Assembly (NCBI GenBank): GCA_944323655.1
Contig: CALUTL010000007.1
Span: forward strand, 1-64,000
Length of the DNA stretch: 64,000 bases
DNA from: Candidatus Gastranaerophilales bacterium
Lineage (GTDB): Bacteria > Cyanobacteriota > Vampirovibrionia > Gastranaerophilales > Gastranaerophilaceae
Direction: 5' to 3'
Position 1 is the stretch's first letter. Each line of letters begins with the position of its first letter. Both the position numbers and the translations under genes were made by a program. The notes beneath the pieces were generated by a model. It was not told where the DNA came from. It was given only the letters and a program-made list of their open reading frames with translations, and did not search any database. Shown in pieces: positions 35,572-42,684 of this stretch.

Positions 35572-35943
35572 ATGAAAAACAAAGACGAAGATATTGAAGA
35601 AATGCTATTAGGCTCTGCTTCTCTGGACGATTTGATACGAATGAAGATAGAAAGTGAATTTCAGGACGAAATGAAGAAGGCTCAGGAAAAGAAATTAAAC
35701 AGAGAAAGGAAGATTTACACAAAAATTTCAGAAGTTCCTAAGGATTATATTTTTTCAAAGGATGCGGTTTTCAAGTATTACAACAGGCATAACAAACTTG
35801 AAACCTACATAAACGGAATCCAGGCGGATGCACTTTTGGGGCTTCAGAACAATACCAGAGTAAAAATCCTAAACGGTGAACTGAGTACATTTTCGACAGA
35901 CGATGCTTATGTGAAGTTTGAAAAAGTATGTGTAAATTCTTAA
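35572..35943 (+). CDS. Hypothetical virion-cluster protein
   Basis: The 123-residue protein has an acidic helical N-terminus (EDIEEMLLGSASLDDLIRMK) and a lysine-rich helix, then a beta-rich C-terminus. TAAGGAG lies 9 bases upstream. Its 3' end overlaps the start of the GNAT gene by 16 bases, suggesting coupling. No family is recognised; a packaging or head-assembly accessory role is possible from position. Confidence 0.55.
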   Translation: MKNKDEDIEEMLLGSASLDDLIRMKIESEFQDEMKKAQEKKLNRERKIYTKISEVPKDYIFSKDAVFKYYNRHNKLETYINGIQADALLGLQNNTRVKILNGELSTFSTDDAYVKFEKVCVNS

Positions 35944-36473
35944 GTTTAGTAATAGACAGGGCGCATTCAAGGTTTGAGAATACGGAATATTTATCGAATG
36001 TAATTTTCTTATATTTAAGATATTCGAAATTTTTAAACGATGATTATGCGCCGGAGGCAAACTACTCAAATATAATATCGAAAATAGAAAGCTGCGGAGG
36101 TTTGTTTTATATAGTTTTGAATTCAACGGACGATGATTTTGCGGGATTTATTTATATAGACAATTTGATAGGAAATACACAAGAAATTCACGGGGGCGAA
36201 ATTACGGCTTGTTTTGAAAAGAAATACTGGGGAAGATTTACAAAAACCGTAGCAGACCAATTTTTCGATTATTGTTTTAACACTTTGAAGTTAAAAAAGA
36301 TAAAAGCACAAATTTATCCGTTTAATTCACGAGTCAGAGCGATATTAAAGTATTCAGGCTTTAAGCAGGACGGGGTTTTGCGCGGGGAGACGATGAAAAA
36401 CGGCAAGTTGTCGGATGTTGAGGTTTACTCACTTCTGGCAGAAGACAGGAAATTTGTGCGATTAACAGGATGA
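35928..36473 (+). CDS. GNAT-family N-acetyltransferase
   Basis: The 181-residue protein has a central GNAT fold: FAGFIYIDNL strand, then EITACFEKKYWGRFTKTVADQFFDYCF in place of the usual GxGxG/A acetyl-CoA loop, and IYPFNSRVRAILKYSGFKQDGVLR, the classic beta5-alpha4 region. It is encoded between virion genes and overlaps both neighbours. Similar genes sit in some phage packaging modules. The substrate is unknown. Confidence 0.75.
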   Translation: MCKFLSLVIDRAHSRFENTEYLSNVIFLYLRYSKFLNDDYAPEANYSNIISKIESCGGLFYIVLNSTDDDFAGFIYIDNLIGNTQEIHGGEITACFEKKYWGRFTKTVADQFFDYCFNTLKLKKIKAQIYPFNSRVRAILKYSGFKQDGVLRGETMKNGKLSDVEVYSLLAEDRKFVRLTG

Positions 36474-36484
36474 AAGGTAAATGT

Positions 36485-38164
36485 ATGAAAATAGAAACCG
36501 AAGATTTAACAGCACAGATAATGCCGGAGGAAGAGAACTATTTAACGGCAGAAATAACGAAAAAATATGACGAATATGACGATTTACGAAGTGCGCAAAT
36601 AGCCGACAACAGGATAATGCGTGATGCGATTTATAACAATGATATCCCGAGAATAAACGGCTGGGATGATAAAGTTACGCTGCCAGATATATATGAATTA
36701 GCGCAAACCTTAAAGGCGCATATAAGTGAAAATTTATATTCACATCCGGAGGCGATGTTTGATGTAACGGGCGCAACCCCTGAGAGCCAGAAGTTTGCAA
36801 ACAAGCAGAAATCAATGCTTGTAAACACTTTTGAAAACATGAAGCTTGAGGATGAAATTGAAAAAATCATTAACGGAATAGTAGAAACCGGCGAATGCAC
36901 GCTTTTTGTAGGTTGGGAAACGAAAATTAAGCGTATCAGAAGGGTTTTAAGTTTAGAGGAGCAGTTGGCAGATCCTCTTAACAGACCTTTTACGGTAGAC
37001 GAAAAAATTATTTATGACAATGCAAAAGTGAAATACATAAAGCCGGAAGATTTTGTATTTGACACAACCGACCGTGACAATTGGGACAGATGCGCAAAGA
37101 TTTACAGGACGTATTCGACGTTTGACGAAATATGTTCTGACAAATCGAATAATATGCTGACGGAAGAAAAATTAGAAAAACTGAAAGGAGTGGTGGCAGG
37201 AAAGAAATCAAGAACATACGATAAAGCGATATCTGAAAACAAATTGGAAATACTGGAGTATTGGGGAGATATAGAGCTTCCAAGCGGGAAGTTGCTGAAA
37301 AATTGGCTTGTGACGATAGCCGCAAGACAGGAAATAATAAGATTTGAGCCGAACCCGTTTGTTATAAATCCATTTATATACGCAAACATAATCGAATCCC
37401 CGTCAACAGGCAGAGGTGTTTCGCCTTTAAGGGTAGCACTTATATTGAACAACATATCATCGACGATTTTAAACAAGCAGATAGATGCGCTTGCCCTGAC
37501 CATGAATCCGCCGTATTTGGCTCCTAAAGGATCATTTAGCGGCGAACAGGTTGTAAAACCCGGCAAAATTATCGAATATGATTCAGCCTTAATGCCAAAT
37601 CAGCCGATACCTTTGAATTTTGACAAAGCCATGGTCGGATGGGATTTCTTAAATTACTTTAAATCAACGATAGAAAGTGCAACGGGAATTTTCAAAAATA
37701 TGGCAGGCAACACTCAATCGACGGCAAGAACTGCGACAGAATTAAATTATTCTGCAAACGGTCAGGAAGCAAGATTGAATATGCTTCTGGATTCTATAAA
37801 TCGAAAAGTAATAGTTCCGATGGTCGAAAAAACAGCTGATATAATCGCTAACTTTAAACTCGGAACTGAGCTTATCGGGATTTATGATAAAGGTGAAGTT
37901 TCGTTTTTGGAAATTGATGATAAAATCAGAAACGGCAGCTACATTTACCGATATGGCGACAGGAAGGCCTCGTTTGAGCGAAAGATGCGTTTAAAAGAGC
38001 TTTTTGAAGTTGTTAAATCATTTGCGGAAGTTCAAGAGGTTTCACAGCGTGTGGATTGGTTGGAATGTTTCAAATTTGCGCTGGAACAATACGGAATAGA
38101 AAATGCAAATAATTTTTTGAAAAGCGAAGAAACTTCGACGGATAAACAATCAAGCTTAAAGTAA
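36485..38164 (+). CDS. Portal protein
   Basis: This is a 559-residue protein from the ATG at 36485 (AAAGGT 6 bases upstream; an ATG at 36470 overlaps the GNAT stop). It has the portal layout: acidic N-terminus, beta-rich wing (about 100-260), a central RGVSPLRVALILNNISSTILNKQIDAL helical region, the clip-like PPYLAPKGSFSG segment and GNTQSTARTATELNYSANGQEARLN-type stem helix. It forms the dodecameric DNA gate of the capsid. TerL follows after a 147-base gap with a GC-rich hairpin. Confidence 0.8.
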   Translation: MKIETEDLTAQIMPEEENYLTAEITKKYDEYDDLRSAQIADNRIMRDAIYNNDIPRINGWDDKVTLPDIYELAQTLKAHISENLYSHPEAMFDVTGATPESQKFANKQKSMLVNTFENMKLEDEIEKIINGIVETGECTLFVGWETKIKRIRRVLSLEEQLADPLNRPFTVDEKIIYDNAKVKYIKPEDFVFDTTDRDNWDRCAKIYRTYSTFDEICSDKSNNMLTEEKLEKLKGVVAGKKSRTYDKAISENKLEILEYWGDIELPSGKLLKNWLVTIAARQEIIRFEPNPFVINPFIYANIIESPSTGRGVSPLRVALILNNISSTILNKQIDALALTMNPPYLAPKGSFSGEQVVKPGKIIEYDSALMPNQPIPLNFDKAMVGWDFLNYFKSTIESATGIFKNMAGNTQSTARTATELNYSANGQEARLNMLLDSINRKVIVPMVEKTADIIANFKLGTELIGIYDKGEVSFLEIDDKIRNGSYIYRYGDRKASFERKMRLKELFEVVKSFAEVQEVSQRVDWLECFKFALEQYGIENANNFLKSEETSTDKQSSLK

Positions 38165-38216
38165 AAAAGGTCATTTTTTATTTAATAGTTCTTGACATCA
38201 TTATGACTCTCTTAAC

Positions 38217-38263
38217 GGGCGCCGCTTTAAATTCTTGCACCTCAATCACTTGTTGCGGCGCCC
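38217..38263 (+). promoter_or_regulatory. GC-rich inverted repeat between portal and TerL genes
   Basis: GGGCGCCGC and GCGGCGCCC form a perfect 9-bp stem with a 29-base loop, in otherwise AT-rich DNA and without a following T-run. It could be an RNA structure controlling terL or a DNA site for packaging. Confidence 0.5.
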
Positions 38264-38311
38264 ATTTCCTTAAAGGGTATAGTTTATTCATTTGCTGAAA
38301 AGGGAAGGAAA

Positions 38312-39601
38312 ATGAAATACAAATTACTGAAAGCGCAGCGGGAATTTTTGGAAATCCCGCATAATTATACATTGGATGTTGCGGTTTACCAAGGGGGTTA
38401 CGGATCGGGCAAAACCTTTGCAGGCTCGCTTCTCGGAATTTTGCTGTGTTTAAAATTTCCTGGAATAAGAGGGCTTGTCGGTGCGCAGACGTATACTCTT
38501 GTGAGGGACACAACCCTTCAGACATATTTTGAGCATTTTGAAAATATGAATTTTCAGGAAGGCATAGATTTTGAATGGTCGTCCTCCCTGCAAAAGCTTA
38601 CGTTTCATAATGGCAGCGAAATCCTTTTCAGACATTTTGATGAGCCTAATAAGTTGAAATCCTTGAACTTAGGTTTTGTAGAAATAGAGGAAATGTCGGA
38701 TATTCCTTACGACACATTTAAAATGCTTTTAAGCAGAATGCGCCAGCAAAAAAAGCCTGAGTGGAAGAATTTTACATACAGGATTTTTGCCCACACAAAC
38801 CCTGAAATGCAAAGAGGATGGGTATATAAGACATTTGTAGAAAATCCTTCACCGAATTACAGGCTGATAACAGCCCCGACGACACAGAATATATATCTTC
38901 CGGACGGCTTTTGCGAGGAGTTGAAGAAGCTTTATGATGAAGAATATTACAACATTTTTGTTTTAGCTCAAAACGGAGAATATAATAAAGGACTTGTAGT
39001 AAAGGATTTTACAGACGAAAATTTGAGGGATATTCAATACTGCCCAGATATGGATCTTCACATAAGCTGCGATTTTAACGTAGATCCGATGGCTTGGGTT
39101 TTGGCGCACAAGACCGAGGATAAAGTTTTTTATTTCGATGAAATTGTGATGGAAAACACGACAACATCTCATGCGTGTGATGAATTTTGCAGACGCTACC
39201 CGAACCATAAAGGAAAAATCATAATAAACGGCGACGCTTCAGGTGATAACCGTTCCTGTACAAGCGAATATACAAATTACGTAATCATAAAGAAAAAGCT
39301 TTTACGAGCGGGATATGACGTAGAAATTAAGATAAAAGCCTTCAATCCTCCGATAAAAAACAGAATAGCGGCATTCAATGCGAAAGTTCGGACAGCAGAC
39401 GGGGAAGTTTGCCTTTTTGTGGATAAGAAGTGCGAAAAGCTCCTCTACAATATTTACAATCTCAAATACAGAGAAGGTTCTTCAAAAATAGATATTCCGA
39501 CATATCAGCAGATAAAACAGACCAAAGAATTAAAATTTTTATCGCATCCGATGGATGCAGCATCATACCTGGTGGATTATTACTGGCCGATAAGACTTTA
39601 A
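38312..39601 (+). CDS. Terminase large subunit
   Basis: This is a 429-residue packaging motor and nuclease. Walker A is GGYGSGKT (28-35). A Walker B-like FVEIEEMSD follows near 128-136. The nuclease half begins with CDFNVDPMAWVLAHKT and includes IINGDASGDNRS. Length and motifs fit the phage terminase 3/6 group. A good ribosome site (GGGAAGGA) precedes the ATG. It works with the portal and TerS encoded upstream; an intact motor argues that packaging may still be possible. Confidence 0.88.
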   Translation: MKYKLLKAQREFLEIPHNYTLDVAVYQGGYGSGKTFAGSLLGILLCLKFPGIRGLVGAQTYTLVRDTTLQTYFEHFENMNFQEGIDFEWSSSLQKLTFHNGSEILFRHFDEPNKLKSLNLGFVEIEEMSDIPYDTFKMLLSRMRQQKKPEWKNFTYRIFAHTNPEMQRGWVYKTFVENPSPNYRLITAPTTQNIYLPDGFCEELKKLYDEEYYNIFVLAQNGEYNKGLVVKDFTDENLRDIQYCPDMDLHISCDFNVDPMAWVLAHKTEDKVFYFDEIVMENTTTSHACDEFCRRYPNHKGKIIINGDASGDNRSCTSEYTNYVIIKKKLLRAGYDVEIKIKAFNPPIKNRIAAFNAKVRTADGEVCLFVDKKCEKLLYNIYNLKYREGSSKIDIPTYQQIKQTKELKFLSHPMDAASYLVDYYWPIRL

Positions 39602-39637
39602 GAAGCATAACTGAAAGCTTTGCAGAAAGGAGTAAAA

Positions 39638-40351
39638 ATGGAAAATGAAATTGAAATAGAGAAATTACACAAAAAAGCAGAAATAATAAAAAGACTTTGC
39701 ATTAGAGCAGGCGAAGCGATAGAAAAAGAAGATAATACTGAAATTATGGAATGCTGGAAAAAGCTTGACGGGTTTCACGAGCCGAAAACAAATTTTAAAG
39801 GAGTTTTGTATTCTGATGGCAAGGAGTACGTGATTTGTTATTTGGGAACAGACTGCAAAAGTATAAAAGATCATATTGAAAACATCGTAATGGGAATTTT
39901 TGGAAAAACTCTTCAGATGCGGATAGCAAACTATTATTACACAAAATGCAAGGAAAAATTTGGGATATATAATGACAAATTGACACTTGCCGGCCATAGT
40001 GAAGGCGGAACGGAAGCGACTTACACAGGGATAAAAAACAGGGTAAAGGTTATAACTTTTAATACTTATGGTCTGAGCCGGCGGTTATATGATGTAAAAG
40101 CAGATTATTCAAACCTTATAACCAATTATCGTGACGCATCGGATCTTGTATCAAAGCTGAAAGAAAATCCTGGGCGAACATATATAGTTCCGCCGGTTAT
40201 AAAGCAGTGTTTTATAAAGCGAATATTTGGATCAGTAAAGTCACACAGACTGGAGAATTTAGGAGATTGTGAAGAGGCAGTTATACTGGAAGAATATATA
40301 GAAACACACCCCCGTTTTATAAATATATACAAAGTCTTAAAAAAGTTATAA
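39638..40351 (+). CDS. Lipase-like alpha/beta hydrolase
   Basis: This is a 237-residue protein from the ATG at 39638 (AAAGGAG upstream). It carries the nucleophile elbow GHSEGG near residue 120 (LTLAGHSEGGTEATY) followed by a strand IKNRVKVITFNTYGL, as in class 3 lipases. An Asp (YRDASDLVS) and a late His (HRLENLG) could complete the triad. There is no signal peptide. It is placed within the virion cluster after terL, so it may be a phospholipase used for lysis or entry, or cargo. Substrate unknown. Confidence 0.65.
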   Translation: MENEIEIEKLHKKAEIIKRLCIRAGEAIEKEDNTEIMECWKKLDGFHEPKTNFKGVLYSDGKEYVICYLGTDCKSIKDHIENIVMGIFGKTLQMRIANYYYTKCKEKFGIYNDKLTLAGHSEGGTEATYTGIKNRVKVITFNTYGLSRRLYDVKADYSNLITNYRDASDLVSKLKENPGRTYIVPPVIKQCFIKRIFGSVKSHRLENLGDCEEAVILEEYIETHPRFINIYKVLKKL

Positions 40352-40352
40352 T

Positions 40353-40373
40353 GCGTGCCGAATCTCGGCACGC
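40353..40373 (+). terminator. GC-rich hairpin between lipase and small membrane protein genes
   Basis: GCGTGCCGA-ATC-TCGGCACGC: a perfect 9-bp stem immediately after the lipase stop; no T-run, so more likely an mRNA stabiliser or attenuator. Confidence 0.5.
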
Positions 40374-40395
40374 GCCAAAGCAAAGGAAAATAAAA

Positions 40396-40626
40396 ATGGA
40401 ATGTTTATTAAATTATGCACCGATACTCTTAGCAGTAATGATATTTTTAATTCAACAGCGAATAGTAATAACGCCGGAGCAGCTGGAGAAAAAACATCGT
40501 GAAATTATAGATGATATAGAAGAGAAATTTGTTTCAATACACAGTTTCAACGATTTAAAGGAGCATTTCGGTGAAATGAAAGAAAAAATAGATAAAATTT
40601 ATGATTTTATAATAACGGTAAAATAA
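40396..40626 (+). CDS. Small single-pass membrane protein (holin- or spanin-like?)
   Basis: This is a 76-residue protein from the ATG at 40396 (CAAAGGAAA upstream). An N-terminal membrane helix (LNYAPILLAVMIFLI) is followed by a charged coiled coil (KKHREIIDDIEEKF...EMKEKIDKIYDF). Last gene of the virion cluster. The layout resembles small phage holin-associated or spanin-like proteins, which would fit with the amidase, but no family motif proves it. Confidence 0.5.
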   Translation: MECLLNYAPILLAVMIFLIQQRIVITPEQLEKKHREIIDDIEEKFVSIHSFNDLKEHFGEMKEKIDKIYDFIITVK

Positions 40627-40688
40627 AAATGCAAACAAACAAGCGAACAAATTGTGAAGAATTGTAAAAAATAATATAAAAAAGCGGT

Positions 40689-40694
40689 TATAAT
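40689..40694 (+). promoter_or_regulatory. -10 box of the 578-residue filament-like gene
   Basis: A perfect TATAAT lies about 76 bases before the ATG at 40771. The -35 region is AT-rich without a good box at the usual spacing. It suggests separate transcription from the virion cluster. Confidence 0.4.
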
Positions 40695-40770
40695 TTAAAG
40701 TTTAGTAGAAAAAATGCCGACAACCAAAGCAAAGAAATGTTACTAGACATGCGAAAGGAAAGCATACTCA

Positions 40771-42507
40771 ATGGGATTGGCGGCAACACAAGCGAGATTT
40801 TTAGGTATAACAGCCAGAAAAGCTACCTGTGAATTTGAATCAATGCAGATAGCGCAGCAAAAGCTGTCGATTACCCGTGAGTTGGAAAAAGCAACTCAGG
40901 AGTATCAAAGTGCATTAAACGCATCAAAACTGATTTGGGATCCGGACGGAAGCGGAGAAAACACTTATGATTTAAGTTACAATATAATGATGACCCCTTC
41001 AGCGGTAAACAATTATGCTCCGTATATGATATCAGCCCGTGACGGAAAGATAGTCTTGAACGGTAAAATGGCAGCGGCAGCAGAAGCAGCTGGTATTCCA
41101 AAAGATGGTTGTGATCCGAACGCAGATCCTGATATGTACACTAAATTCTTAAATTATATGGTAAAATTCGGCGGAATGAGCCAATCTCACGCTGATTCTT
41201 GTAAAGCTGTAGGCTTATTGGAAGGCGTTGGACTTGGTGCTCCATTGCTTGATAAAACAACAGCATCAGAAATGGGTATCAATGATTTAATTGCTTATGT
41301 TGATTTGTTAATTTCAAATAAAGACGAATTACCAACAGAAGATAGAGAATTAGCTGAAGCTTTAATGTTTAAATTTGGCTATAATGGCGGAACAGATTTA
41401 GGTCTTAATTTAAAGTCAAGTATTAATAACAAAGATTATGCAAATTCGAATTATTTCGTAAAAAATGGAACGATTACGCAAGATTCAAGTTTTACTCTTG
41501 CAGATTTGTTAACGGATAATATAACCTTTGCAATGACCGGAGACAAGATAAAAGCAAGCTTCTGGCAGAAACTAGGTGCTGGTATATTATCAATATTTAC
41601 GGCAGGTTTTGCATATAATGCTATTTTAGATTGGTTAAATAAAGCTGAATCCTCCGTTGATTTGGATAAAGCATCAGCACAAGAAAAAGCAATAGTTTAC
41701 TTTATAAATGACTTAGCAAATGGATTAGGCGAGCTGTTTAATTTGGAGAATGCAAGTGACACAGAAGTTCAGGCATTTGCTTATGCATTACAAGAAACAA
41801 TAGCACGATTAGGTACCTGTAAAGATGCCGGCAGTACAAAATATTCAACAACTGCATTTAATAATGCGGTATCAGGAGCGGATGAATATAACGGATGGGT
41901 ATCAAAGGCAGCAACCAGAAATAAAAACTATGGTACAACCGCAATAAGCTTGTCAAATTTGACGGAATGTTTCCTGACATTCTATGCGCAAGGTTTGAAT
42001 GGATACGATCATACATATTATATTCAAAATGATGAGGCAAGTTCTAATTATGTAACAGATGATCCATATTATATGTGGGTTATAGGCGATCCTAATGCCG
42101 AAACAACAATGGATATGTATGTAGCAGAGTTTTACAGTGCATTATTCAATAATATATGCCAAAATGGCTGGGTAGAAAATGAACAAATAGATGATAAAGA
42201 ATATTTAAGCAACAGTTTGTTGAATGCACAATATTTTATAACATCAATGAGCAGTGACAATTACTATTATCAAGACCGATATACAGAAAACGGCTATGTT
42301 GCAGAAGTTACCGATGATGATGCGATAACTCAGGCTGAGTTAGCATATACACTGAAAAAGAACAAGTTAAACAGTAAAGAAGAAGAACTTGATATTGATA
42401 TGCAAAAGCTGGATTTAGAAATATCAGCGTTGTCAACCGAATATGAGACCGTAAAACAGATGATAAATAACAACGTAGAAAAGACATTTACAATGTTCAA
42501 TTCATAG
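40771..42507 (+). CDS. Filament- or translocator-like protein with coiled-coil ends
   Basis: The 578-residue protein has an N-terminus (QARFLGITARKATCEFESMQ...) forming a helix of ~50 residues. The last ~55 residues (SKEEELDIDMQKLDLEISAL...) form a matching coiled coil ending NNVEKTFTMF. The middle is Asn/Asp/Tyr-rich with a hydrophobic stretch near 275-290 (FTAGFAYNAILDWL). Paired terminal coiled coils around a variable core recall flagellin, hook or type III translocator proteins. I recognise the N-terminus as a recurrent Gastranaerophilales family but know no function. There is no Sec signal. It has its own -10 box and a terminator. Confidence 0.6.
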   Translation: MGLAATQARFLGITARKATCEFESMQIAQQKLSITRELEKATQEYQSALNASKLIWDPDGSGENTYDLSYNIMMTPSAVNNYAPYMISARDGKIVLNGKMAAAAEAAGIPKDGCDPNADPDMYTKFLNYMVKFGGMSQSHADSCKAVGLLEGVGLGAPLLDKTTASEMGINDLIAYVDLLISNKDELPTEDRELAEALMFKFGYNGGTDLGLNLKSSINNKDYANSNYFVKNGTITQDSSFTLADLLTDNITFAMTGDKIKASFWQKLGAGILSIFTAGFAYNAILDWLNKAESSVDLDKASAQEKAIVYFINDLANGLGELFNLENASDTEVQAFAYALQETIARLGTCKDAGSTKYSTTAFNNAVSGADEYNGWVSKAATRNKNYGTTAISLSNLTECFLTFYAQGLNGYDHTYYIQNDEASSNYVTDDPYYMWVIGDPNAETTMDMYVAEFYSALFNNICQNGWVENEQIDDKEYLSNSLLNAQYFITSMSSDNYYYQDRYTENGYVAEVTDDDAITQAELAYTLKKNKLNSKEEELDIDMQKLDLEISALSTEYETVKQMINNNVEKTFTMFNS

Positions 42508-42533
42508 TTAAATAAAAAATACTAAAATCTATA

Positions 42534-42558
42534 AAAAGTCAGGTATTACCTGACTTTT
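42534..42558 (+). terminator. Terminator before secA
   Basis: AAAAGTCAGGT-ATT-ACCTGACTTTT, a perfect stem with T-run, closes the 578-residue gene's transcript. Confidence 0.9.
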
Positions 42559-42618
42559 GTTGTATTAAAAGGAATTTTAATGGTGTATTAAAAATAAAAA
42601 CATTATTTTTTTATTAAG

Positions 42619-42650
42619 TTGTATAAAAATCCCCATGTCTATGATAAAAT
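42619..42650 (+). promoter_or_regulatory. Probable secA promoter
   Basis: TTGTAT (42619) and TATGATAAAAT (42640-42650) lie 35-65 bases ahead of the secA start; spacing to the TATGAT box is 15, to GATAAA 18. Confidence 0.45.
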
Positions 42651-42684
42651 CTAAACATCAAGACTAGGAGAGGAAAATTTAATA

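Larger units (their letters stand above)
30283..40626 (+). mobile_element. P22-like virion gene cluster (remnant prophage or gene-transfer-agent-like)
   Basis: Twelve co-directional genes span about 10 kb: LuxR-type HTH, amidase, tail hub, coat protein, scaffold-like, gp4-like adaptor, TerS, hypothetical, GNAT, portal, TerL, then lipase and small membrane protein. No integrase, repressor, replication or excision gene is visible, and no flanking direct repeat was noticed. Host genes (zupT; secA) lie on both sides. The order is unusual: lysis and coat genes come before the terminase and portal genes. Confidence 0.75.

Noticed and set aside
30283..42507. Including the 578-residue gene in the virion cluster
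   Set aside because: It has its own -10 box and terminator, and its N-terminus looks like a host family; kept separate.
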